DNA from: JAAELZ01 sp965237485
GTDB lineage: Bacteria > Pseudomonadota > Gammaproteobacteria > Arenicellales > Poriferihabitantaceae
Assembly (NCBI GenBank): GCA_965237485.1
Contig: CBDEFQ010000010.1
Coordinates: 372,001-436,000, forward strand
DNA: 64,000 nt
Direction of reading: 5' to 3'
The position numbers were made by a program, and so were the translations under genes. Numbering within the stretch: the stretch's first letter is position 1; each line of letters opens with the position of its first letter. Below the pieces are notes generated by a model that was not told where the DNA came from, made no database searches, and saw only the letters and a list, made by a program, of their open reading frames with translations. Shown here piece by piece: positions 18,548-26,175 of the stretch.

Positions 18548-18753
18548 GAAATACACCGCAAAAGTGCTTAGTTTTTGCAACGAGGTGAAAGTGCTGAATG
18601 GAGAAAACCACACTTATCACACAGGCACTTATTTGGGTGATGGCTTACATGAGGGCGCTATCAGTTCTGCTTTAGCCGTATCCACGTTGCTAGGTGGTGC
18701 TGCTTTATAACTCCCTAAACAAGCACAGCTTTCACAAATTCAATCATATAAAC

Positions 18754-19053
18754 ATGAAACTATACAGCTACTTTAAGCTATTGCTACGACTCACGATTAT
18801 TTCTCTACTCGCTTTGTATTTACAGATATTTTTAGCGATCAATAATTCGAGTGCCCTCCTCTACCTTCAAAACGGCATCCACAAGCTAAGCCGACTGGTG
18901 TTTGATCAGCTCGACACCAGCTCTACCGTTCAGGTGACTTATAACTTCCTCAACGGCAATAACATATTGGTGCACACTATTTTTATACTGGTCGCCTACT
19001 TTATCGCGCATATGCTAGGAGTTTTATATCGCTGGGTTGCTGTTGCAAATTAA
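18754..19053 (+). CDS. Small membrane protein
   Basis: 99 residues from the ATG at 18754; an earlier in-frame ATG at 18694 overlaps the end of the amine-oxidase pseudogene and is less likely. Two hydrophobic segments, LTIISLLALYLQIFLAI (about 13-29) and TIFILVAYFIAHMLGVLY (about 74-92), with a more polar loop of about 45 residues between. I do not recognise the family. It was the third gene of the oxidoreductase run and converges on dsrK. Confidence 0.55.
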   Translation: MKLYSYFKLLLRLTIISLLALYLQIFLAINNSSALLYLQNGIHKLSRLVFDQLDTSSTVQVTYNFLNGNNILVHTIFILVAYFIAHMLGVLYRWVAVAN

Positions 19054-19107
19054 ATAGAAGCGCTTATCTGAATTTCTTACTCCCACAGAAGATAAACCAG
19101 ACATTCA

Positions 19108-20634
19108 TTACAAGGTGTCGTCGTCATCATTTGCCGCGCCCTCCATTACCAAGGCATCGCCTACTAATTGATGTACGCTGATAATCATATCCATGCCCAT
19201 ACCGAAGTAGGGCAAGGTTTTAGCGAATTGCGTTTTACAAATTGCGCAGATCGCAGCCACATGGGTAACCCCATTGTGCTGAACCACCTCATTAAGTGCC
19301 TGCATACGCGGCATCGCACCCATTAGCCGAATTTCCATCAATTCGTCGGTTAACAAACCGCCACCTCCACCGCAGCAAAAGGTTTCCTCATGGATGGTGC
19401 CTGACGACATATCTACATAGTTATTACAGGCGGCTTTTATTAAATCTCGTGGAATGGTGAACTGTCCACCCGGCTTATCGCCCATACGTGAGCCGCGGGC
19501 GACATTACATGAATCGTGAAAGGTCAGCACCTTGTCATTATTGCGTGATGCATCCAACTTAATTCTCCCTTCTTTCAACAAGTTGTGAGTCACTTCGCAA
19601 ATGTGCTGCGGCACAGGGTAGCTGGAATCAAGATAATCAAATGGCCCTGCGAGGGTGTTCCAAAAACTATAAGCCACTCGCCATGCATGACCACATTCAC
19701 CCACTACAATGCGTTTAACTTGTAAGTCTTTTGAGGCTTGGCGCACACGCTTAGCAACCTGTTCCATGTTGTCGTAGCTGCCAATAAACAAACCAAAATT
19801 GGCGGCCTCCGAAGCATAAGAACTCACTGTCCAATCAATGCCCGCTTCATGGAATACTTTGCCGTAACCAATTAAGCCGTCAACATGCGGCTCGGCAAAA
19901 AAATCCGCCGATGGTGTAATGAGCAAAACTTCAGCGCCTACTTTATCTAGTGGAAATTGTACGCTGATGCCAAGTTCATCCTCGCAATCTTCAGTTAAGC
20001 CTTGCAAAGTATGTAGTAACGCAGGGCCAGGCAAACCTAAGTTGTTGCCAATTTTATGCACTTTGCCAATAATTTCGTTGGAGTATTTAGCGCCGTAACC
20101 CACCGATGAAAGAATCTCGCGTCCTGCCATGGTAATTTCAGCGGTGTCTATGCCGTAAGGGCAATACACCGAACAACGCCGGCATTCTGAGCATTGATGG
20201 TAATAACTGTGCCACTCGTCGAGCACGTCTCTAGTTAGGTCCCGTGCTCCGACTAACCACGGAAACCATTTACCCGCAAAGGTGAAGTAGCGGCGATATA
20301 CAGAGCGCATCAAATCTTGCCGTGCTACCGGCATATTTTTTGGGTCAGCCGAACCTAAGTAAAAGTGGCATTTGTCGGTACACGCACCGCACTTAACGCA
20401 GATATCCATAAACACCGTCAAGGAACGGTATTTGCCCAGCAGTTCACCCATCTTACTAATAGCACGGTCGTGCCAGTCGTCAACCAGTTCACCGGGGTAG
20501 CCAATACTTGTCTGATGTTCTGGTTTAGCGACAAACGGACTGCTATGTGCCATCTTATTAGGCTCTAGCTTAGGTATAGGCACGTAATGCGCTAGGCCAG
20601 GAACATCGTATTGCGATTTAGCCTTTTGGCTCAC
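19108..20634 (-). CDS. dsrK: DsrK-like heterodisulfide-reductase-type iron-sulfur protein
   Basis: 508 residues, GTG start overlapping the dsrM stop by 4 bp. It has two ferredoxin-type [4Fe-4S] sites, CVKCGACTDKCHF (about 79-90) and CSECRRCSVYCPYG (about 147-159), then two CCG (HdrB/D) domains with GECGHAW, DSCNVARGS, FCCGGGGGLL and CAICKTQF cysteine clusters. In the DsrMKJOP complex this cytoplasmic subunit exchanges electrons with DsrC, reacting with its two C-terminal cysteines. It is the last gene of the cluster; J, O and P are absent. Confidence 0.9.
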   Translation of the reverse strand: MSQKAKSQYDVPGLAHYVPIPKLEPNKMAHSSPFVAKPEHQTSIGYPGELVDDWHDRAISKMGELLGKYRSLTVFMDICVKCGACTDKCHFYLGSADPKNMPVARQDLMRSVYRRYFTFAGKWFPWLVGARDLTRDVLDEWHSYYHQCSECRRCSVYCPYGIDTAEITMAGREILSSVGYGAKYSNEIIGKVHKIGNNLGLPGPALLHTLQGLTEDCEDELGISVQFPLDKVGAEVLLITPSADFFAEPHVDGLIGYGKVFHEAGIDWTVSSYASEAANFGLFIGSYDNMEQVAKRVRQASKDLQVKRIVVGECGHAWRVAYSFWNTLAGPFDYLDSSYPVPQHICEVTHNLLKEGRIKLDASRNNDKVLTFHDSCNVARGSRMGDKPGGQFTIPRDLIKAACNNYVDMSSGTIHEETFCCGGGGGLLTDELMEIRLMGAMPRMQALNEVVQHNGVTHVAAICAICKTQFAKTLPYFGMGMDMIISVHQLVGDALVMEGAANDDDDTL

Positions 20635-21350
20635 CTTGGTTTACCCCTATTGGCTAGGTGGCGTTTTTCACGCGGGTTATCACGCATATTTAGCGTTGGG
20701 CTAAATAAAATACCCACTGCGTGAATCATCTTGCTGATTGGAAATATTAACATTAACAAAATCACTAGCGCCAGATGAATGAGTATCAAAGGGTCTAATG
20801 GCAGAGGTTGAAAATCAAACCTAAATAGACCCATTGCAAAAGCCTTCACGGCAATAACGTCGGTGTGCACAACCCACTTCATCATCAAACCCGAACCCGC
20901 AATCGCCATCAGCAATATTAAGGATAAATAATCAGACGGGCTAGAAATATAACGAACGCGATCAACCGCAAAGCGCCGAATCAATAACCCAAGCAAACCC
21001 AAAAACATTACAAAGCCTGCGTATATTAACGTCAATTGAAGCGTCACCACCCATTTCCAAACTGGTTCGGTGAAAAAACGCAAGTGCTGCAGCAAAGCGA
21101 ATAACAAGCCGTAATGAAACAAAATTCCCAGTACCCAAGTCCACTTATTGGCCTTAAATAAACTGGAAAACAAAAACAGTTCGCGCAACAAACGCAGGAC
21201 CACCCCACCCCATGTTATCGGCGCTGGCGTCGTAGGAATAACCAAAGGCTGAGGCGTGCGGGCGTAACCCAACAGTTTAATCGCTACGCCGAACACTAAA
21301 ACAGCTGCGGAGATATAAAAACAGATGGCGTAGATTGTAGTTACCATCAT
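20631..21350 (-). CDS. dsrM: DsrM-like membrane cytochrome b (NarI-type)
   Basis: 239 residues, five to six membrane helices (about 6-28, 67-90, 97-117, 136-156 and 185-205). Histidines in helices (for example GILFHYGLLF and LIHLALVILL) suit a diheme quinol-oxidising cytochrome b of the NarI type. DsrM passes electrons between the quinone pool and DsrK; the gene overlaps dsrK by 4 bp. At 239 residues it is close to NarI length and shorter than many DsrM proteins. Confidence 0.85.
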   Translation of the reverse strand: MMVTTIYAICFYISAAVLVFGVAIKLLGYARTPQPLVIPTTPAPITWGGVVLRLLRELFLFSSLFKANKWTWVLGILFHYGLLFALLQHLRFFTEPVWKWVVTLQLTLIYAGFVMFLGLLGLLIRRFAVDRVRYISSPSDYLSLILLMAIAGSGLMMKWVVHTDVIAVKAFAMGLFRFDFQPLPLDPLILIHLALVILLMLIFPISKMIHAVGILFSPTLNMRDNPREKRHLANRGKPR

Positions 21351-21433
21351 TGCGTGTGGCGCACCCTTACCGTTTTAAGGTGAAGGCCAGTGCGCCGTAA
21401 AATAAGCCGCTAAACAATTTTTGCCAAACACCC

Positions 21434-21766
21434 TTAAACACAGCCTGTTGGCTTGGGCAAACCAGCATACCTACAAGCCTGCTTAGCAGGGCCATATGGA
21501 AACAGAGAATACAAATATCTGCTGTTAGCTTTATCTTTACCTACTTTTCTACCAATGGCTTTGGTTAGTATCCGTACCGCTGGTGCAATTTGGTATTCGT
21601 CATAATAATCCCTCAAAAAATTGATTACGTCCCAATGCGCTTCGGATAACTCACACTCGTCTTCGCTGGCCATGTGCTCAGCTACGTCTGTGCTCCACTG
21701 GCTTAGGTTTGAAAGATAGCCTTCCTCGTCGGTTTCGACCGTTTTACCGTTTAGTTCTATTGCCAT
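21434..21766 (-). CDS. dsrC: DsrC sulfur-carrier protein
   Basis: 110 residues, full family length. The C-terminal arm CRYAGLPKPTGCV carries both conserved cysteines 11 residues apart (CysA and CysB). TusE-type proteins keep only the last one, so this is a genuine DsrC able to form the intramolecular disulfide or trisulfide that DsrMK turns over. It lies between dsrH and dsrM in the usual order, with 83 bp before dsrM. Confidence 0.93.
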   Translation of the reverse strand: MAIELNGKTVETDEEGYLSNLSQWSTDVAEHMASEDECELSEAHWDVINFLRDYYDEYQIAPAVRILTKAIGRKVGKDKANSRYLYSLFPYGPAKQACRYAGLPKPTGCV

Positions 21767-21805
21767 CTTGATATTTAGAGTTTTAACTATCTCTTACGTT
21801 CAAAT

Positions 21806-22108
21806 TTAAAGCCAGCTTTGCACTTTGTCGTGGTTTACTACCAGGTCAACGAAACCATCGTAGCCTACTATCTGTATGCCTTGTATCATTTTCTCCTCTG
21901 CAATGCCCCTAGTTTTTAAATCGGGGCCAATCGCGACAACTTGCTTATCTGCCAAACCCGACTGCAACAATTTAGCGAACTGATTACCTTCAATTGCTGC
22001 ATATACTCCATCTTCCAAAAGTAAAACCGCATCTCCTGCTTGGGCATAATCCAAACAAAGCTTTAAGCTGTCTGAGCTAAACGGTGGTTTGTTTACTGTG
22101 TGTAACAC
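21806..22108 (-). CDS. dsrH: DsrH/TusB sulfur-relay protein
   Basis: 100 residues, GTG start 9 bp after dsrF. The family pattern SLKLCLDYAQAGDAVLLLEDGVY is split here as SLKLCLDYAQ then AVLLLEDGVYAA; the cysteine at about residue 18 corresponds to the conserved one in DsrH of purple sulfur bacteria. It forms a heterohexamer with DsrE and DsrF that hands sulfur to DsrC. Confidence 0.88.
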   Translation of the reverse strand: MLHTVNKPPFSSDSLKLCLDYAQAGDAVLLLEDGVYAAIEGNQFAKLLQSGLADKQVVAIGPDLKTRGIAEEKMIQGIQIVGYDGFVDLVVNHDKVQSWL

Positions 22109-22117
22109 GCCTTAACC

Positions 22118-22525
22118 CTAAAAATTAAACAGCACGTCTTGCGCCGCCATAATGTTGGATAGCTGTTTACGCAACACGATTTTAATAGAAGCCTTTTCGG
22201 CCCAATTATCATCTTCATCTTGCCAAACTAAAGGCATAAGATCATCTAGATCCAAGCCACGCTCTTGCATAGACTCTTGCTCAACATACAACTTGGTCAC
22301 CTCGTAATCACCTAACGCTTTATAGGTGAGCGAAAAATTTTTCATGTCTGATTCTGAAGTGTCTTGCCCCTTCATAATTTGGAACACACCATCACCAATA
22401 AAGGCCATACAAACATCTTGCTCAAATGCCGCACCTACTAGTACCACTTCAAGGCCTTCTAATGCGTACACCGTGCCATAGGGTGCGCTGCGGTTAACGT
22501 ACATCATTTTTTTGGTTTCAGACAT
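22118..22525 (-). CDS. dsrF: DsrF/TusC sulfur-relay protein
   Basis: 135 residues with YGTVYALEGLEVVLVGAAF and FIGDGVFQIMKGQD, the DsrE/F-fold strands of TusC/DsrF. It sits 5 bp after dsrE and is the structural partner of the DsrE2F2H2 complex. Its C-terminal extension is acidic. Confidence 0.88.
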   Translation of the reverse strand: MSETKKMMYVNRSAPYGTVYALEGLEVVLVGAAFEQDVCMAFIGDGVFQIMKGQDTSESDMKNFSLTYKALGDYEVTKLYVEQESMQERGLDLDDLMPLVWQDEDDNWAEKASIKIVLRKQLSNIMAAQDVLFNF

Positions 22526-22530
22526 AATCG

Positions 22531-22923
22531 CTAGTCACCAAATTCAATCAATCGGTCGGCCTGTATCCCAGCCTCAATGAGTTGCCCAAGGCCAGAAATA
22601 CGAAAGCCCGATGCGATGTTGCTAGTGTCTTTACCGTTGCGTTTCGCTTCGGCCTCATCGGCTATCCCGCGCCGCTGGGCTGCAGCCACACATACAACCA
22701 GATCAACATTATAGTCTGCCGCTAGTGTGCTCCAGCGTTGCACGATATTGCGGTCATCCTGCGGCGGGGTGGTTAGCCTTGTGCCATTGTTAACGCCATC
22801 ATGATAAAAGAACACCCGAAACACCTCATGCCCAGCCTTCACCGCAGCTAATGCAAAGTGATAAGCCGAATCAGACGCCTGATGGTTGTATGGCCCTTCG
22901 TTGACCATAATTGCAAACTTCAT
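22531..22923 (-). CDS. dsrE: DsrE/TusD sulfur-relay protein
   Basis: 130 residues. The active-site cysteine is in DLVVCVAAAQRRGI (Cys at about 78), the persulfide-carrying residue of DsrE/TusD. First gene of the cluster, preceded by a good promoter. In sulfur oxidisers dsrAB stands directly upstream; here there is about 500 bp of apparently empty sequence and then an IS3 element. Confidence 0.9.
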   Translation of the reverse strand: MKFAIMVNEGPYNHQASDSAYHFALAAVKAGHEVFRVFFYHDGVNNGTRLTTPPQDDRNIVQRWSTLAADYNVDLVVCVAAAQRRGIADEAEAKRNGKDTSNIASGFRISGLGQLIEAGIQADRLIEFGD

Positions 22924-22942
22924 TTAGTCAGTTTTAGTATCG

Positions 22943-22970
22943 ATTATAAGAGGCTTAAGCATAAAGTCAC
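22943..22970 (-). promoter_or_regulatory. Promoter of the dsrEFHCMK cluster
   Basis: On the minus strand GTGACT, 16 bases, TATAAT, starting about 20 bp upstream of the dsrE ATG. The -10 is perfect and the -35 matches four of six consensus bases. This makes dsrE the first gene of its own transcript, independent of any upstream dsrAB. Confidence 0.6.
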
Positions 22971-22989
22971 GAGGGAAAATAAGACAAAG

Positions 22990-23432
22990 TCCAGCACAAA
23001 TAACACGGGGGTCGAAAAGCGCAATTTATACCTATTTACTGTTACGCAGCCCGCATTTTGAGCCACTTTTTTAACGCCGTATTATCGAGCGCAATAGTTA
23101 TGCAGATGGCTCTATTAGTCTACGAGTTTAACCTAGGGGAAGCTTTAAGTTTCCTATTTTTCAGCCAACAGAGGGCCGTATGGATCAAAGTCCATTACAG
23201 CCCTATACGAGAAATTCTATTTTAACGACACGGAACTACGCCTAAATAAACGCTTAAGCCCTAATCGCCATGTTGGTGTTTATTTCACTATTGTAAAGAG
23301 GAAAAAACGGGCGCGAGATCTAAATTCATGAGCTTACCGCCCGATCGGATTTAAACAACCTTTGTGATACGTTTTAGGCATTCGTTCTGACATACTATAC
23401 GAAGGACCTATTAGCTTCAGCTTGACCCCTCA
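22990..23432. other. Intergenic region upstream of dsrE
   Basis: About 440 bp without a convincing gene on either strand and no long inverted repeats. Trace of dsrAB was looked for in all frames and not found. Confidence 0.45.
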
Positions 23433-23547
23433 ATGTTCCCATATAAACGCGTACTTTTGGCATGCCTAATTTTTATCGCAGAAAGTACGCTCACTTTTAG
23501 CACCTTAAAGTACGACACCTTATCACGCATCACCAAAACCCCAGACG
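23433..23547 (+). pseudogene. N-terminal fragment of an unknown secreted or membrane protein
   Basis: Starts MFPYKRVLLACLIFIAES, a signal-peptide or anchor-like segment, and is broken after about 38 codons by the IS3-family element. On the far side of that element, at 25158-25300, is an open C-terminal stretch (see next entry for that region) that might be its other half, but no target duplication proves it and the frame does not rejoin simply. Not recognised. Confidence 0.35.
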
Positions 23548-23598
23548 TCAGGGTAGTTGCACACATTTTAATTCACAAGGGGCGGCGGAGAAATACTC

Positions 23599-24090
23599 AT
23601 GCCGAAATATAGCGTAGAACGAAGAGAAGCTGTTTTATCTAAATTATTATCATCAAATAGTCAGTCCTTCGCAGAAATATCTAGAGAAGAAGGAATCAGT
23701 GTTCAAACCTTGTATGATTGGCGAAATAAAGCCAGACGATCAGGAGTTTTAATGCCTAATAGTGATTCATCTAATCAGTGGGATTGCCAAACTAAGTTCA
23801 CCGTAGTTCTTGAAACTGCTGCGATGAATGAACAAGAATTATCTGCGTATTGCCGAGAGAAAGGCCTATACCCTACTCAAATAACGCAATGGCGAGAAGC
23901 TTGTATTAATGGTGTTGATGAGGCTCTCATTAGCCCTAAAGTTGCGCGCGATGAAATACGTGCGTTAAAAAAAGACAAGAAGAAGCTAGAAACCCAGCTG
24001 CGCCGCAAAGATAAAGCCTTGGCTGAAACGGCCGCATTATTAGTATTACAAAAAAAGTTTCAGGCGCTTTGGGAGGACGAGGAAGTATGA
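23599..24090 (+). CDS. IS3 element 1 OrfA (DNA-binding)
   Basis: 163 residues with two helix-turn-helix-like repeats (ISREEGISVQTLYDWRNKA at about 27-45 and YCREKGLYPTQITQWREA at about 85-102) and a lysine-rich C-terminal coiled coil. OrfA binds the element ends. Longer than the usual 90-120 residues. Its TGA overlaps the orfB ATG (ATGA). Confidence 0.85.
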   Translation: MPKYSVERREAVLSKLLSSNSQSFAEISREEGISVQTLYDWRNKARRSGVLMPNSDSSNQWDCQTKFTVVLETAAMNEQELSAYCREKGLYPTQITQWREACINGVDEALISPKVARDEIRALKKDKKKLETQLRRKDKALAETAALLVLQKKFQALWEDEEV

Positions 24091-25136
24091 TTACGACTCA
24101 GACGCGCATTAAAGTAATCAATGATGTTAATGAAGCAGTAGACGCAGGTTCAAAGCGTTCAAGTGCTTGTGAGTTGGTTGGCCTTGCCGAGTCTACGCTT
24201 AGACGTTGGAAGCCAAAAGGAGAAGATAGTATCCGCAGTGATCAACGTCCTTTGGTAGAAAAGCCAGTCCCTGGCAATAAACTAAGCGAGCAAGAGCAGC
24301 AACACATTTTATCGATATGTAATGAATCGGCATACAATCATTTGCCGCCGTCGCAAATAGTACCGCAGTTGGCTGACAAAGGTATTTATGTGGCCAGCGA
24401 GTCTAGCTTTTATCGAGTTCTCAAGGCGCATGGGCAATTGAAGCACCGCGGCCGCGCCAAACAAAAGCAGTCCCGAACACCCGATACTCATATAGCGCTA
24501 AAACCTAATGCTGTGTGGATGTGGGATATCACCTATTTGGCGACGCGTACTATTGGCAAGCATTATTACCTGTACATGGTAGAAGACCTTTACAGTCGCT
24601 ATGGCGTTCACTGGGAAGTACATCCTGTTGAAAGCGGTGAATTAGGTGCGCAGTTGATGTCTCAGGCGGCTCTAAAAGTGGCCAGCTGCGATGGCATGCC
24701 CGTCTTACACAGTGATAATGGCAGCCCAATGAAATCGTTCACAATGAGAGCGAAGTTAGAAGCATTAGGAATAAAGCCCTCTTACTCAAGGCCAAGAGTA
24801 AGCAATGACAACGCTTATATTGAATCCATGTTTAGAACGGTAAAGTATTGCCCTGCGTGGCCTTCTCAAGGCTTCGATAGCTTAGAGGCCGCCCGCCAAT
24901 GGGTGGGTAAGTTTATGCAATGGTATAACGAAGAACATCGTCACAGTGCTATACGCTACGTTACACCTGGCCAGCGTTATCGCGGTGAAGATAGTGCCCT
25001 ATTAGCAAAACGAGAAGTTGTTTATCAGGAAGCTAAAGCAGCAAAACCTAATCGGTGGTCTGGCCAAACCCGAAATTGGCGGCCTTGTGGTGCGGTTGCG
25101 CTGAACCCACAAAAAGAAGTATTATTGGCTGCGTAG
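24087..25136 (+). CDS. IS3 element 1 OrfB (rve integrase-type transposase)
   Basis: 349 residues from the ATG at 24087, coupled to orfA. The DDE triad is visible: WMWDITYL, VLHSDNGSP and NAYIESMFRTVK. C-terminal ends WYNEEHRHSAI as in the family. An HTH precedes the catalytic domain. Apparently intact. Confidence 0.9.
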   Translation: MITTQTRIKVINDVNEAVDAGSKRSSACELVGLAESTLRRWKPKGEDSIRSDQRPLVEKPVPGNKLSEQEQQHILSICNESAYNHLPPSQIVPQLADKGIYVASESSFYRVLKAHGQLKHRGRAKQKQSRTPDTHIALKPNAVWMWDITYLATRTIGKHYYLYMVEDLYSRYGVHWEVHPVESGELGAQLMSQAALKVASCDGMPVLHSDNGSPMKSFTMRAKLEALGIKPSYSRPRVSNDNAYIESMFRTVKYCPAWPSQGFDSLEAARQWVGKFMQWYNEEHRHSAIRYVTPGQRYRGEDSALLAKREVVYQEAKAAKPNRWSGQTRNWRPCGAVALNPQKEVLLAA

Positions 25137-25157
25137 GAAAATGTGCAACTACCCTGA

Positions 25158-25377
25158 AAATTGCCGAAAATCACACTACATGCCGATTCACCACGAGATA
25201 CGATAGCTCGATTTGCCTACCACAACGGTAGAGCGAACGCTCACTTCAGCAGAAAAGACTCCATTCAAGCACCGATCTACGCAGGTGCGCCGCGCGACGT
25301 TTATTTTTATATCGAATAAAATAGCGCCGCGACTGCAGTTTGAGATCGACAGTATTGGGGTGATCAAAATTGCAAAC
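25158..25377 (+). pseudogene. C-terminal protein remnant between two mobile elements
   Basis: Open from the IS3 end to a TAA near 25315: it reads LPKITLHADSPRDTIARF, then a NAHFSRKDSIQAPIY segment and ends RDVYFYIE. This looks like coding sequence but has no start. The remaining bases up to the IS21 end carry nothing recognisable. Confidence 0.35.
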
Positions 25378-25451
25378 TGTCAATCAGCGTTTAAAACTGG
25401 ACACCTGTCAGCGAGTAAAACTGAACAATTAAATACAATAATATTCCTTTA

Positions 25452-25492
25452 TCATCAACTCAAGTGAAGCGTAGCGAAACTTGAGTTGATGA
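25452..25492 (-). terminator. Strong hairpin after istB
   Basis: TCATCAACTCAAGT pairs with ACTTGAGTTGATGA across a 13-base loop: a 14-bp perfect stem downstream of the istB stop. There is no long T run after it, so whether it ends transcription or serves the IS21 end is open. The same hairpin is at 63805-63845. Confidence 0.5.
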
Positions 25493-25515
25493 ATCAATCC
25501 TGCTTTCTTGCGATG

Positions 25516-26175
25516 TTATTTTTTAGTGACAGTCTTGAGCTTTGCTTTAGCGCTAGACTGCTTGAATCGATATGAGTCGTTACCCGTTTCAATAATTGAG
25601 CAATGATGAGTCACTCTGTCGAGCAAAGCCGTGGTCATTTTCTCGTCGCCAAATACCTGCACCCATTCACTGACATTAACCTAGATAAATCAGTTAAACG
25701 CGGAAAAGACATGTAAGCAATTGAAGTGCATAGTGAAATCAAAAAAGTCGCGGTCACCTTATTGGTGATAAGGTTTTTTTTGATTTCACTATGCACTTCA
25801 ATTGCTTACATGTCTTTTCCGCGTTTAACTGATTTATCTAGGTTAATGGTTTTTGCCTGTTCCAGTGCCACCGACAAAGATGAGGTTATGGGTTCTGTCC
25901 ATATAGTCAGCCTGAGACAAATCCTCGATGAGCGCTGGTTCAACTTCGCTCTGGGTAAAGTCAAATTGCTGTAAATCACGGTGATGAGGGAATTTAGCCA
26001 CCTTCATTGGGTAGTTAAGCCGCCTCACTTCTCGGTCCGTTCGCTCGGCATCCATCAATTTAATTAACCCAGATTGCAACGTTACTTTAGAACGAGGCGA
26101 ATCTATCAACTCAGGTAAGCATGGTGCCATACCGTGTAGTTTAAGGGCTTTAAGATCATCAACAAGTTCAAGCAT
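25516..26175 (-). pseudogene. istB: IstB of IS21-element 1, middle deleted around M4
   Basis: The N-terminal part (26175-25843) runs from MLELVDDLKALKLHG to the Walker A GGTGTGK, then the frame ends at the M4 element. Beyond M4 the C-terminal part resumes at 25679 with NVSEWVQVFGDEKMTTALLD and stops at 25516. By comparison with IstB proteins about 90 codons, including Walker B, are missing at the M4 position. Confidence 0.85.
25680..25842. repeat. Miniature inverted-repeat element M4 (163 bp), symmetric form
   Basis: Unlike M1-M3, both arms are the same sequence (the gcggaaaagacatg arm), giving about 65-bp arms that are perfect inverted repeats around a loop with the ACCTTATTGGTGATAAGGT hairpin. 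Flanks share only TTAA, not a full 5-bp duplication, and the surrounding istB has lost about 270 bp, so the present copy may be a recombination product of two insertions. Confidence 0.88.

Larger units (their letters stand above)
14894..18710 (+). pseudogene. FAD-dependent amine-oxidase-type oxidoreductase split by two insertion sequences
   Basis: Begins with IGGGAAGMTTAYLLN (Rossmann FAD site, residues 5-20) and ends with GENHTYHTGTYLGDGLHEGA, the C-terminal FAD motif of predicted NAD/FAD-binding proteins of the COG2907 type. The coding parts are 14894-15586, 16768-17153 and 18556-18710. Removing the IS5-like element with its GTAGT duplication and the IS256 copy with its GAAATACA duplication leaves about 1234 bp (about 411 codons), close to family length. 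The IS256 junction restores the frame exactly. A further indel near 16831-16842 shifts the frame between VIFAT and PDQVLALL. The gene is inactive three times over. Confidence 0.88.
23548..25157 (+). mobile_element. IS3-family element 1 (about 1610 bp)
   Basis: Terminal inverted repeats TCAGGGTAGTTGCACA on both ends (16 of 16 bases), enclosing two genes. No direct target repeat is seen in the flanks (agacg on the left, aaatt on the right), so the original target has been altered or the outermost bases are misplaced by a few positions. Confidence 0.85.

Noticed and set aside
25680..25842. A CRISPR-like or tandem repeat signal from the four M elements.
   Set aside because: The copies are dispersed, lie in different orientations, have target duplications and no spacer structure.
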